The notes beneath the pieces were generated by a model that worked only from the letters and a program-made list of their open reading frames with translations, ran no database searches and had not been told where the DNA came from. Of a DNA stretch of 64,000 bases, positions 37,701-49,400 are shown piece after piece. Source of the stretch: Hyalella azteca (Eukaryota > Arthropoda > Malacostraca > Amphipoda > Hyalellidae); assembly GCF_000764305.2 (NCBI RefSeq), contig NW_025935883.1, forward strand, positions 97,912 to 161,911, written 5' to 3'. The position numbers and the translations under genes were made by a program. How positions within the stretch are numbered: the stretch's first letter is position 1; each line of letters starts with the position of its first letter.

Positions 37701-40700
37701 TCGTGCTGAGCGCGGGGGCCATCGGCTCCCCTCACCTCCTCCTGCTGTCCGGCGTCGGCGACAAGAAACATCTTCGTCAGTTCCGGGTGCGCCTCTTCTG
37801 TCAGTCTGTCATTCTGTCAGTCTGTCAACCTGCCAGTCTGCCGGTCTGCCAGCCTGCTGACTGTTTCGTGTATCTTGGCCAGACCTGCCAGTCTGCTGAT
37901 TGCTTCACGCATTGTCTCGTAGATTAATTGGATCAAGTCGGCTAGCAATTATCAGACTATGACTTTGCCCTTATCTTCAGGAATTTTTACATAATTTGTT
38001 ATTTGCTATATTTTAGATACTTACGCTGATTAAACTTTCCTTGGCAAACTTAAAATATTTATTAATTTTAACTTCTCATTTTTGGCTATGCTAACCCAAT
38101 GCACCAGATTCCAGTGGTGGCCCACGTGCCCGGGGTCGGCCAGAATCTGCAGGACCATCCTGGTATCTTCGGCCTCACCTGGACGGTCGACCCTGGTCGA
38201 GCGACGACTTTTGGGCGACATCTCAGCATGGCTGCTGCCACTAAGTTCGCGTACCATCGCCAAGGTGACATATTTTTAACTGATTTTTTAAAAGTTACGA
38301 ACTTTTACCGGATTTTTGTAGATTATTTGTCAGAGAGAGACTTTGTTGTGTGCGTCTCCTGTTATACGAAATTGGTTCACGATGGTTATACTTGGTCGTT
38401 GTTGTGCACGGGATGTTGTGCCGAACATTCAACCTCTCAAGTACGGTTGCTCGGTACGGTATTGATCGTTAGTTTCTGTTTACCTAAATATTTATTTTCG
38501 TTGTTGGATTTTACTTCTTCATCTCATTTGTCTTTCGTTCAACATATCTATTGGCTTTTCATTGCTGGTCTCTGTCGGCTTTTCGCCCTTCATCTCTGTT
38601 GGATTTTTTTCTACTTTGTTGGCGTTTTGTTCTCTGTTGGCTTTTCGTTCTTCGTCTCTGTTGGCTTTTTACTTTCATATCTGTTGTCTTTTCATTCTTC
38701 ATCTCTGTTGGTTATTTGTCTTTAATCTCGGTGTACTTTTCGTTCCTGATCTCTGTTGTCTGTATGAACTTGATCTTTGGTGGCCTTTCGTTCTTGATCT
38801 GATCTGCTGATGCCCTATATATATCTACGCAGTAGTCATCCATGAGCAATTCTGTAAATGTTGGAAACGTCAACAACTTCAACATCAGCGTTCAATACAA
38901 CTAATTTGAAATCAGCTATCTTGGACCTAAAGTTTACCTCATTGACAGACCGTTCTGTCTATTTAATGATTTTCCTTGTAACACAGGCTTACATTAATCC
39001 TTTAGCTTTTACTTTCACTCGAGCTCTGTTTGTTATATCATTCTATTACCGCGTTTTTTTCAGATAGAAGAGCTATTGGTAATTTCACGGAAATTCTGAA
39101 AAGATGCACAGATGAAAAATTTTCCGTAATGAGAAGTGGTCAATCAGTGTCATAGGTAGAAGTGGCTATATATGTGTACCAAATGCACGGACTAGAAAAC
39201 TTACATAGATTCACAGTAGAAAGAATTATCCTGATATAGGATGTATGACTTATGCTTAATACTCTCCCTGATCCGGCAGGCCCCCTGACTTCTCCCTTCG
39301 GCCCAGAAGGCAACGCGTGGTTCAGTTTTGGCTACAAGAACGACCCCGAATGGCCGGACGCTCAGCTCGTTATCGTCTCGATCACCCCTGCCCTCGATAG
39401 CGGCTTGCTTATCAGTGATACGCTCGGTTACGATAAGGAGGTGAGTGCGGTGACTCTTTTTTGCCCAGTTACGATAGGGAGGTGAGTGCAGTGAGTCTTT
39501 CTTGCTCGGTTACGATAATTAGGTGAATGCAGTGATTCTTTCTTGCTCGAGAACGATAACTAGGTGAGTGCAGTGACTCTTTTTTGCTCGACTTGCTCGG
39601 CTACGATGAGGAGGAGAGTGCAGTGACTTTTTTACTCGGTTACGATAAGGAGGTGAGTGAAGTGACTCTTTCTTGCTCGGTTACGATAAGGAGGTGAGTG
39701 AAGTGACTCTTTCTTGCTCGGTTACGATAACAAGGTGAGAGCAGTGACTCTGTCTTGCTCGGTTACTATAACGAGGTGAGTGCAGTGACTCTCTTGCTCG
39801 ACTAAAATAATAGGTGAGTGTATTCGCTCACAGACGTACCCTAAAGCAGAAGTTATATTCATTCGTTCTCTCATTTTTATCAACATATCTTAACTTTACT
39901 TTCGTTTAATTTTTTCTGTGGCAGTTCAGTCGACGATATTTTGGACCCCTGGCGGGCCAAGAAGGAATCAACATGGGCCCGTACGTGACTGTACCTAGGA
40001 GCCGTGGGTCTATCACCCTTCGGTCTGCAGACCCTAAACATCATCCTGTGATAGACCCTAACTACCTCAGTCACCCCGAAGACGTCGAGATTCTTGTTAA
40101 GGGTAAGTGGAAACAGAGCTCATGTTGACTCGAAGATAACCGCTATCAGCTCGAATAATTCTGATGCAACTCCTTATTATCGATAATGCTGAATTAATAA
40201 GTCATGAAATTTTGATATTTGAAACGGAAGGAAAAATAATTGAGGACAAAAGAATGGAACATAAAGATAAATTAACTACAGATCGAAACGTGGTTTTTCG
40301 AAAAGAATCTGAACTGAGACCCTTCATCAAATAAGTATAGACACTAATTAAAAACCATAAATATGAAGACATGAACCTATATAATTCTTCCTACCAATAA
40401 AATTCTTTTTCTTCCGCTACATTCCATTAGCAATATATTGACATGGTGTGGTTTTTCATCGACATGCCTAGTGTCGGTCTCGATTGACTACATCAAGATA
40501 CCTTGTAAATGTTATTTCTCATGATAATGAAACTTATCGACTTGGTGGACGATACTACAGTACATTTAAGTTTTGAAGTAAATAATTATCCACCTTAAAG
40601 ACTATTTTGGTTTGTGAAAGAAACATTTAACTAATATTATGTGCTTGTGACAGGAATAAAGTTGGCGTTGGCGGTGGGAAACACGACGGCGTTCAAGCAG

Positions 40701-41967
40701 GGACTTGGAGCCAAGTTCCACGACATGGTGGGTGGTGGTGTGTGGTGGTGGTGTGTGGTGGTGGTGTGTGGTGGTGTGTGATGGTGGGTGGTGGGTGGTG
40801 ATGTGGTGGTGTGGTGTGTGATGGTGAGGGTTGCTGGTGGGTATGTGGTCTAATGGGTGGTGTGTGATGGTGTGGTGTGTGGTGGTGCAGGCGATCTTGG
40901 ATGGAAACATGCGCTAAACCTGCGGTTTTTTCGAGTTAACGTAACGATTTTCTCAGCAAATTGCATCTCAATCTGCTGACTTTTCCTACCCGTTTACCTA
41001 GGACTTACTAATTAGTTTGCTGTAATTACTTTATATAAATAATTTCAACCGGTTGCAAGGTTTTCCTTCTATAAATTGACCCTTTTACCAACTTCCTTCA
41101 CTATGAGTCAACCTCATCTCCTAATTAATTCCATTTAACTGCACGGCACTACTACACCAGGTGCTACCAGGCTGTGAGGCTGAGGCGTATGGTTCCGACC
41201 ACTACTGGGCCTGCTTCGCACGCCACATGGTATCTACCGTCTACCACCCCGTGGGTACCTGCAAGATGGCGCCCGCCTCTGACCCCATGGGTGTGGTTGA
41301 CCACGCTCTCAGGTACGGCTAATCCTGCATCTAGTGAGTGGTCTCTAGTACGGCAAATACTGCCTCAAGTGAGTGGTCTCTAGATTCTGTAATCTAGATT
41401 TCTGTAATCGATAGATTTAAGTACATTTAGTCATATTGAAAAAAAATTATAATTATTACTTCGTTAGCACTCGACATTCAACGCATCTTTTGCAACGTAC
41501 CTTGTATATAACATACTAATTCCTACCCCCAGCTTCAGGACACAACCGCTGCATGTTATTTGTTTAAAACTCTTTAGCGATCTGGCCCTCCCTCTTGTCT
41601 GAGTTAGCAATTCTCTCTCGTACCTGTTGAAATACTTCCGTTACACACTCGTTCCAGAGTGTTATTGATATTTATTATGTATTAAAACACATTTTCATTA
41701 CACGCGCACCAGAGTGTTATTGAGATGCATCATACATTAATGCACTTTCATTACACACGGGTCCAGAGTGTTATTAAGTTTTAACATGTATTAAAACGTA
41801 TCATACGCGCCCCCAGAGTGCGTGGCGTGTCAGGACTGCGTGTGGCGGACGCCAGCATCATGCCCGTGATTGTGGCGGGCAACACCAACGCCGCCGCCAT
41901 CATGATAGGGGAGAAGGCGGCCGACATCATCAAGCAGGACTGGCTCATCACCATACCTTTGTTATGA
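31723..41967 (+). CDS. GMC oxidoreductase gene C, complete except exon e5
   Basis: Best preserved plus-strand copy. Exons: 31723-31771 (tentative e0), 33622-33744, 35085-35293, 35905-36094, 36421-36555, 37463-37519, 37673-37786, 38108-38264, 39280-39440, 39925-40102, 40654-40727, 41161-41312, 41817-41967. Motifs in order: [83 protein letters not shown], stop TGA. With the absent 125-nt e5 the frame would be 1875 nt (624 residues), typical of arthropod glucose dehydrogenase-like proteins. Without e5, joining e4 to e6 shifts frame and meets a stop within a few codons. I saw nothing like e5 between 36556 and 37462. The e1 acceptor, e9 donor and e13 acceptor all sit in tandem arrays of themselves. 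Hydrophobic e0/e1 sequence suggests a secreted or membrane-anchored product. Confidence 0.88.
33276..33640 (+). repeat. 57-bp array spanning gene C e1 acceptor and start codons
   Basis: Six units (one with a 20-25-bp insertion) of AGGGTTAGGTACAACTGAAC then ATGTCGCGTTTTGGTGCAG and ACATGACTGGGCTGACCA. The last unit runs into exon e1. Every unit repeats an ATG frame of 14 codons and a GGTGCAG acceptor-like site. Confidence 0.88.
33622..33744 (+). CDS. Gene C exon e1
   Basis: Encodes [20 protein letters not shown] and IEELYDFVV; donor GTGAGA in phase 1, as in B and D. If unspliced at the 5' side the frame opens at ATG 33603 ([10 protein letters not shown]). The start region is the last unit of a 57-bp tandem array. 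Confidence 0.8.
35085..35293 (+). CDS. Gene C exon e2, FAD-binding segment
   Basis: 209 nt, acceptor TACCCCCAG, donor GTGAGA. Encodes [39 protein letters not shown]. Very GC-rich compared with the introns. Confidence 0.92.
35520..35760. repeat. About 93-bp repeat in gene C intron 2
   Basis: Two full and one partial unit containing TTATCTACCTTTCTCGAACT and CATTAACCTCCATCTATA. Confidence 0.85.
35905..36094 (+). CDS. Gene C exon e3, GMC signature 1
   Basis: 190 nt, acceptor CACTCAG, donor GTGAGG. Encodes [20 protein letters not shown] and [19 protein letters not shown]. Confidence 0.92.
36185..36304 (-). mobile_element. Foldback element, copy 2
   Basis: Reverse orientation, about 90 nt downstream of the gene C e3 donor. 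Same arms AGCGCATTTTCTC and GAGAAAATGCGCTCTCTG, shorter interior. Confidence 0.75.
36421..36555 (+). CDS. Gene C exon e4
   Basis: 135 nt. Encodes [20 protein letters not shown] and [16 protein letters not shown]. Acceptor ATGACAG, donor GTGCGA. Confidence 0.9.
37463..37519 (+). CDS. Gene C exon e6
   Basis: 57 nt after a T-rich acceptor ending TTTGCAG; donor GTACAC. Encodes [19 protein letters not shown], aligned one-to-one with B e6. Confidence 0.85.
37673..37786 (+). CDS. Gene C exon e7, GMC signature 2
   Basis: 114 nt, acceptor TCCCAG, donor GTGCGC. Encodes [38 protein letters not shown]-rich repeat starts right after the donor. Confidence 0.9.
37787..37905 (+). repeat. CTGTCAGT-rich tract after gene C e7 donor
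   Basis: Degenerate CTGTCAGTCTGTCA/CTGCCAGTCTGC words starting about 12 nt after the donor. Confidence 0.7.
38108..38264 (+). CDS. Gene C exon e8
   Basis: 157 nt. Encodes [19 protein letters not shown] and [10 protein letters not shown]. Acceptor GCACCAG, donor GTGACA. Confidence 0.9.
38500..38800. repeat. Degenerate TTCATCTCTGTTGGCTTTT tract
   Basis: About ten diverged pyrimidine-rich units in the gene C e8-e9 intron. Hydrophobic open frames here follow from base composition. Confidence 0.65.
39280..39440 (+). CDS. Gene C exon e9
   Basis: 161 nt, acceptor CGGCAG, donor GTGAGT. Encodes [26 protein letters not shown] and ends LGYDKE. The last 20 nt plus donor are repeated about ten more times downstream. 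Confidence 0.9.
39421..39825 (+). repeat. 41-bp array copying the gene C e9 donor
   Basis: About eleven units including the genuine one: GCTCGGTTACGATAAGGAG|G plus TGAGTGCAGTGACTCTTTCT. Most keep GTGAG at the same place; one has GA. Exon sequence (LGYDKE) is part of the unit. Confidence 0.9.
39925..40102 (+). CDS. Gene C exon e10
   Basis: 178 nt. T-rich acceptor ending GTGGCAG, donor GTAAGT. Encodes [40 protein letters not shown]. Confidence 0.92.
40654..40727 (+). CDS. Gene C exon e11
   Basis: 74 nt, one codon longer than A and B. Encodes [20 protein letters not shown] and FHDM. Donor GTGGGT opens directly into a GTGTGGTG microsatellite. Confidence 0.9.
40728..40895 (+). repeat. GTGTGGTGG microsatellite at gene C e11 donor
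   Basis: GTG/GTGG units begin with the donor itself and continue for about 160 nt. Confidence 0.85.
41161..41312 (+). CDS. Gene C exon e12, catalytic histidine
   Basis: 152 nt. Encodes [31 protein letters not shown] and MGVVDHALR. Acceptor ACACCAG, donor GTACGG. Confidence 0.92.
41650..41816 (+). repeat. Array copying the gene C e13 acceptor
   Basis: Three units with CCAGAGTGTTATTGAGAT and CACTTTCATTACACGCG, ending on CCCCCAG|AGTGCG. Clearly the same repeat as in gene B. Confidence 0.85.
41817..41967 (+). CDS. Gene C terminal exon e13
   Basis: Acceptor CCCCCAG; about 130 nt are almost identical to B e13. Ends [10 protein letters not shown] then TGA. Confidence 0.92.
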
Positions 41968-42068
41968 CCATGCGATGTCTCCATGTGATGTCTCCATGTG
42001 ATGTCTCCATGTGATGTCTCCATGTGATGTCTCCATGTGATGTCTCCATGTGATGTCTTCATGTGATG
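41967..42068 (+). repeat. 13-bp tandem repeat in gene C 3' UTR
   Basis: About eight units of GATGTCTCCATGT start directly after the stop codon, before the poly(A) signal. Confidence 0.85.
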
Positions 42069-42071
42069 ACA

Positions 42072-42077
42072 AATAAA
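42072..42077 (+). promoter_or_regulatory. Candidate polyadenylation signal for gene C
   Basis: AATAAA about 105 nt after the gene C stop, directly behind the 13-bp repeat. Confidence 0.5.
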
Positions 42078-43365
42078 CGATTTAGTAAGATTGCTTTGTT
42101 CTGTGAACAATGACCTTCAATGTCATGATTTAATTGTGATGAATCATAGCATCTTTGCCAATTGTGATGAACGCAACTGCTTACTGAAATATTTGTATAG
42201 GTCATGTCTTGTTCATGTTGCAACCTCCACTAAATTGTCAATACTTAAATAAATTGGTAGATTTGAACATCCTTCTTTTGCATCCATTTGTTGTCCCGTG
42301 CCTCCATCTGTTGTCACGTGCTTCTATCTGTTGTCCCGTGCCTCCATCCTGTTGTCACGTGCTTCCATCTGTTGTCCCGTGCCTCCATCTGTTGTCCCGT
42401 GCCTCCATGTGTTATCCCGTTTTTTAATTTCTTTGCTTCAATGAACTTATTTTTAAGCAGTCAGGCTGATGTCTTAGCGGATAAAGTCTGCAGGATATCT
42501 CTGTGTTAGTAAAACATATATGTTCAATAAAAAATCATTTATTGTATTGTTCTTCATGCAGAGTTACCTTGAGAGCGCGCAACGTTGGTTTACAGTAAAC
42601 TCTCAGGTTTGAGTATGATAAAATTGTCTTCAGTAAACAATCTTTAGCACCAACATTAAGGAACAGTTTGTATACAAGCTTTTACTTATCGCGGTTAAGA
42701 CTGTAATTGAGAGCTTAAGCTTAAAGCTCATAGTTGGAACGCCGGCAGGTGCGTTTTCCGTCTCATTATCAGATTCACTTGAAGATTTTCTTGCTGTTTG
42801 CTGGGGACCAAAATATGCGTTTTGGAGTAGAAGTGAAAACGAAATCCTACACCTCCTCTGGTGAAAATGTGAAAATCCAGCCGTGCAAATACCGTAGTGC
42901 TAATACCGTAGTACAAATACTGTAGTGCAAACCCAGTTGCTGAAGCTTGAATTGCTTTGCAGGATCCATCCGACCTCGGTTAATTAACAATTCCGCTGCT
43001 CACAACAAGTTAAACTCTTCTGCTTTGATCTGACTCTAAAAGATCTTGATATTAAAATTAGTCAGTCATCGAGGATACACAACTGATTTCCACTAGTTAT
43101 TTTCTTTATTTCAATCAAATTTCAAGCTTCCCAAAAGTTAACCATCGAAGTTATTATTGTCGCTTGCAACATTGCAAATTTTGCCATTGTGAAAATCTAT
43201 TCCGACACGAAATAAGAGCTACGGATGGTAAACTAGCTACAAAAGCGCGCTGCACTCGAAAACTTTGAGCTCACAAATAAATAATATAGACTACCAAAAT
43301 ATCATAAGATAAATTTGACCCTACAAACGAATAAATGAAATCCCACCCAGTAGTAAAAATTTGCA
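42078..43365. other. Intergenic region between convergent genes C and D
   Basis: A 20-bp repeat (CATCTGTTGTCCCGTGCCTC) occupies 42285-42425, six units. The rest is unique AT-rich sequence with no coding signal. Confidence 0.6.
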
Positions 43366-43445
43366 CTACTGGAAAAAGCCGTGTTCCTCCTTTATGAAGT
43401 CGGCTCCTCGTTCCCCGATCATGATAGTTGGAGCGTTTGTGTTTC
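43366..43445 (-). CDS. Gene D terminal exon e13b
   Basis: 80 nt, acceptor TGTGCAG. Encodes [19 protein letters not shown], then EEHGFFQ and TAG. The extra intron falls inside the first Gly codon of GNTN. Confidence 0.88.
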
Positions 43446-46400
43446 CTGCACAAGCACAAGTTTTGTAAATCAATAATCTGTTGCTCTTACAAAATTTAAT
43501 CGAAAAACAGATAGCTTCTTGAAAATTTTTTCTTATGAGAAATTAATATTTTTGGAGTGTATAAATTTTTAGCCGACAATTAGCGAGTTCCGTTGAGCAG
43601 CTAAACAATTTTCTTGAATTTTCTCGAAGTTTTCGCTGCCTTAGTATAACTCTGATATTAGTTTGCTAATCGAATGTAAACTTAAGAAAAATATTCAACA
43701 AATATTCATCGAAAATAACGCGATCAATAACAAAATTCACGATTCATTCTGAGACCTACAGTCCTTAGCCATGTTATGCTACGACAATGAACCAAAAGAT
43801 AGCACTTCTTAAATGCATTTGTCATTAACTTAATAATTGTGGGCATGATACTTACCTGTGGTGATGAGTGGCATGATGCTTACCTGTGGTGATGAGTGGC
43901 ATGATGCTTACCTGTGGTGATGAGTGGCATGATGGAGGCGTCGATGACGCGCAGGCCTTTGACACCGCGCACTCTGGCACAGAGTAATTAATTAATAAAT
44001 AAATTACGCAACCATGAATTAAATATAATAAATTAAATAAATAATAAATAAAGGAGCCACTGATGAATTAGATGGGAGAGGTAATTAATTAGTAAAAAAA
44101 TAGCAGTAATGAATAAAATAAAAAATTGAATAATAAATAAGGGAGGTAGTAATGAATGAAATAGAAAATGCAATTAATAAATAAAGATGCCAGCAATTAA
44201 TTTAAAAGAAAAAAAGTAAAATATTAATAGGTAAAGGAGCCAGTTGCGATTTAAATAGAAAAGTAATTAATTAATAAAATATAGCCAGTAATGAATTAAA
44301 TAGAACATGTTCATGATTAATTAGTAAAGAAGGCGGTGATGAATACAATGTAAAAAGTAATTTTAATAATTAAGGAGCCATCAATGAGTAAAATAGAAAA
44401 AGTAAATAATTAATATATACAGTAAATGAGCCAGTGATGAATTAAAAGGGAAAAGTAATTGAATGATGAATTGAGGCGTTCTAGAACTAAACAAAGATAC
44501 CTGGAAGAAAGTAAATAAAGGCACCAATAATAAATCAAGTGAATAAAAGAACGCGTCTATAAATAAGAAAAGTTTTTGTAAAAAAAGAAAACAAAGTCAT
44601 CAGTAAATATGAATTTAAATTCTCAAGCCTGATCGTACTGTTTAGATAGTATATCACGTATAGGAATGTAATATCGATATGTGGCTTAGCGTCCATGGCA
44701 AATAAATGTTATAGCAACCAACGGAGAAAAAATACCTTCATTAAGGGACCATCTCGGTCCCAGAAAAACTTCTACTTATATCAACCGATCTTTATGAAAT
44801 TTTACACACGTACGTAAAAGGTAAAATAAAAAACAATTTGCTAGTATGAATTAAAAAAAATGAAAGAAAACGTTAAATTATTAGAAAACGGTAAAAATGG
44901 GGGTATTAAAAAATTTGAAACTTTTGCAAATCACACGCTAAAATGTCGAGACACATTTCATTCGATTTGTAACAAAATTATCTAGCGGCTCTAGAGCCAC
45001 GATTTTGAATTTTCCTCATAGTTTTTATTTTATGCGCGTTTATTTCATTTTTCCACATTTTCCAGCCCCCAACCCCCCCTCCTCCCCATATATAAGGCAA
45101 ACCATGCATAAATACAAAAAAGGACTGTTAGAGTCGCTAGATATGGTTTTTACAAATCGAATGATGTGACTTTCAATGCTGTAGCTTGAATACTGTAGGA
45201 GTCATAAAGTTTTAAGATGTTTTTTTTATATTAAAATTGTTCAGGGGAGCCAAATAAAGTAAAATTTGAAGAATATGCCAGAAATTTTTTTGATATTGCA
45301 TGTAGCCCAAGCTTCCCCGTTGCCAATTATTTGTATTAAGGGTACCAGCACGCGTCTTCAGACTTATTCATGTCCAGTTTAATGTGAATAATAAGGTATA
45401 AGTGGGACTTTATTATATTTATTTAAATATAAAATATTCATTTTATTTAAGTTCAAAACCGCATTACGCAAAAATTATTGCATGTAAAACCGTGATATTC
45501 GTTTTTTTGATCGTTTAAAGCTTTCAAACGAGTGCAAACACTTTGCAATTAACGCAAATAATGATCCATAAATACAATTTTTAAATGAAAATTTTGAAAT
45601 ATTGTTATAATTATAATATAATGTTATAATATTTTATAATAACTTTTATAAAATGGTCATTTTATAAAAGTTTAAAACTGAATTACGCAAAAATAAGTTT
45701 CTAAATATACAGATTTATTTCGAAAAAATCTTTGCACATATTGTTAAAAAATGTTATTCTAAATATTTTTAAAATTACTTTACACAAAAACTAGAGCACG
45801 CACATACATGCGGTTTGTTGCGTTCAGATGCGTCTTCTCGACAGCTACGAACTGAGCCAAGAAAACGGAAAAACCAAAATTTTCGATTTTTCACCGAGCC
45901 GTTCCCCTTAATGCATGAGTTGCGTGTAAATTATCTTATAGGTCAATCTTTGGTGAGAGGCAATCTTTAATTATATGCATTTAAGGTACCAGCACGCGTC
46001 TTCAGACTTATTCTTGTCCAGTTTAACGTGAATAATAAGGTATAAGTGGGACTTTATTATATATATTTATATTTACAATATTCATTTTACTTAAGTTCAA
46101 AACTGCATTACGCAAAAATTATTGCATATAAATCCGTGATATTTACTTTTTTGAACGCACATCGTTTAAAGCTTCTAAGCGAGAGCAAACACTTTGCAAT
46201 TAACGCAAATAATGATCCATAAATACCATTTTAAATGAAAATTTGGAAATATTGTTATAATTATAATATAATATAATGTTATAATATTTTATAATAACTT
46301 TTATAAAATGGTCATTTTCTAAAAGTTTAAAACTGCATCACGCAACAATTATTGCATGTGCATCCATGGTAGTAGCTTTGTTGAACGCGTCTCGTTTGTA

Positions 46401-49400
46401 GCTTTCAAATGAGTGGCAAAAACTTTTAAATTAACGAGAATAAGTTTCTAAATATACAGATTTATTTCGAAGAAATCTTTGCACATATTGTTAAAAATTG
46501 TTCATTCTATATATTTGTTAAATTATTTGACGCAAAAACTAAAGCACGCACATACATGCGGTTTGTTGCGTTTAGATGCGTCTTTTCAACAGCTACGAAA
46601 TGAGCCAAGAAACGAAAAAACAAAATTTTGATTTTTCACCGAGCCGTTCCCCTTAATGCATGAGTTGCGTGTAAATTATCTTATAGGGCATTTAAATATT
46701 ATATATAATATCATATGATATTATATCACATCATATCAAATTATTTCATATATCGTATAATATCATAGTGATGCCGGCGCTGGAGAATAGGTCTGATGTG
46801 ACAAGTCGCCGATTCCTGTACTTTTCGTGACTTGTTCACTGAAGACTTAAAATCGTATCATTTGACCAGATCTTTTCATGACTGACGATAGTTTAAATAG
46901 CTACTATATATATATATAGACTTCCACTGGGTTCGATATGGTGCTAGGCATTTCAAGTCTGAACATATATTTTTCCATAGCTTTATCTAGTCTGTTCTGG
47001 AACGCATTCATACTTGGAACGCCAACAATGTAATCGGGGAGGCTTCATTATTAGACATGGTAATGCATTACTAGACATGGTAATGCATTTTTAGACATGG
47101 TAATGCATTATTAGACATGGTAATTCATTATTAGACATGGTAATTTGTTATTACATGGTAATTCATTATTAGTTGACGTGTAACTAAATGCGTTCTCGAA
47201 TATTTTATGGACATAATCTGTCGGAATTGTTATACCTCTCAATAAATTATTTAAATTAATTTAATAAGAAATTTTATGGTGATGCATTTCCGGCGCAACG
47301 TTATTCTTCTTAGATAAGTTTTATAACTATTAATTAAAGTGTAATTGATTGAGTAGGCTGTCAAATATTTCACAGTGATTTATTACGTTGCAATTCATTG
47401 ACATATTTATCAGTTGTCCAATTAATCTTCACTCATTTGGATTACCGGATGGTGAGCAGTCCGTTCCGTTTTTCACTATTTGTGCAATGTTACCTAATTT
47501 TATTGCTCGGAATTTTGGTCAAAATACCTGATTTTCAAAACTGCGTAATTTATTGATGATTAACTTGTTTTAGAGTTTGACTTTTTCCTCAATGGGCAGA
47601 TTTCTTCATCATGATATAATTAAATCACAGCATATTAAAACACGCCAAACACGTGTTTAGGTAACTATTTTGACAAAAGATTATTTAAATTTTTCTGTAT
47701 GCTCTTTTAGGTGATACTGTACCCATTCTACTTTTATCATTAAATTAAGTTGATTATTAACACGATACTTAAACTTTTGTAAGTGAGCTTCTTATATGTA
47801 TTAGCCGTATTTAATTAACCAACGATTTCTTTACGGGTTGGATTGCCTCATTTTTGTATATATATTATTAAACGTTAATTTCTTAGATACGTTTGTGTGT
47901 TTGGTCTTTTTCTATGTTCAGCAATTTCTTTACATTCAAATTGTATTGTAACTGATAAATAAATTCCTCACTTTTGACGAGGAACTCCACGTCATCTGGG
48001 TGACTCAAAAACTTGGGGTCGATGATGGGGTCGTCTAAGGGGTTGCTGGACCTGAGGGCAACGTACCCTCGGCTCTTGCAGCTGTTCGCTAGAGGAAAGA
48101 TCGTGAAGCCCTCTTTCCCCTCGTCTGGACCAAAAAACTCTCTATATACCTGCGCCAGGGGAGTATAATAATTAATACGAAGTTGAATTTCTTTCTAAGT
48201 TTAATTCAAACGCTGTAGGTTGAGGCTGAATTTTGACGATTTGAATTCATCTGCTGTTCCGCCCGTGAGTGATTAAATTGTGCACAAAATTAATTAGTTA
48301 ATAAACAACAACAACAACAATATCTAATTTATGTGTTTTCGTCGTCAGATGAAAGTTGTTAATGCAAAATAATATATATTATTTTAAGTTTTATTATGAA
48401 TTAATGTTCATATTAAACATAATAATATCTGTCATATGTTGGTTCAATGCCTGCGGATCGAGGTTGAAGGCAGCAGGGGTGATGAAGCCACGGTCACCGC
48501 TCAGCAGCGCCGGCGCCACTAGGAACTGTACGTCTGGCGTCGTGGGGTCACTGGGTCCGTCCAAGTTGACGTACAAGTGGCCTACGGTCGCTGCGGGGGC
48601 GGCCAGCGATCCTGTACAAGCCAGTAAATCTTCATAGCCATTTTCATGTGCCATTTTTAAGTAATTTTTTTATATATATAGTCCTTGGTTCAAAATTTAG
48701 TAGGTACCAGAATAATCGTTCCTAAACAAATTAATTTATATTGGTGTTCCTGAATTGTTTGTTCTCTTCCTCGAAAATTTGGGTTTGTTTAATTTTTTGT
48801 AACGAAAGAAAAAGTGACTAGAAGGAGTTTGTGCATAACGAACAGTTCTGAACTCATTCAATTTTACGGCATAAATGACGTGTTTCAAAGGATGTGTTAA
48901 TTCAAATTTATAACACAACGAAAAAAAAATTAAGTGAATTGATTTCGTTCCCACATTCCATTATATTTCAAGCGTAGCCAAAGGTGTGTTCATTCAAACT
49001 GCTATCACATCCAAAGAACAACAAAATTTTAGCATAATTAATTCACGCATGACGAACCATTCCTGAATTTCCTGTACAGTTGGCTCTGTGTGCGGCCGAA
49101 GTGTTCCAAGACGCGCGAGTCTCCGGCGTCGAAGGTCCAAGAGAGTCCGTAGATCCTGAGGTGATCCTGGTGGTTCTGACCCACGCCTGGCAAGTCAACC
49201 AGACAGCGGATCTGGCGAACATTCATTAACATTTTTGCAACGTGCGATCAATATTTTGCAAACCTTTTTCTGCAGTGCATTAAGTGTACCCTATTTGTAC
49301 ATTTACCATTGATGTTATTATATTTTACTAAAAAATATTGGCTGCTGACATGCCTGACCACCTTTTTAGCGCATTTTCTCATTTGTGGAAAAAATGCACT

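Noticed and set aside
38099..38725. 208-codon frame with hydrophobic tail
   Set aside because: It reads through the e8 donor into a TTC/TTT-rich intron repeat; homology ends exactly at the donor.
40602..40910. His/Thr-rich minus-strand frame
   Set aside because: Complement of the GTGTGGTG microsatellite after gene C e11.
41781..42110. Minus-strand 109-codon frame
   Set aside because: Antisense of gene C e13 plus the 13-bp 3' UTR repeat.
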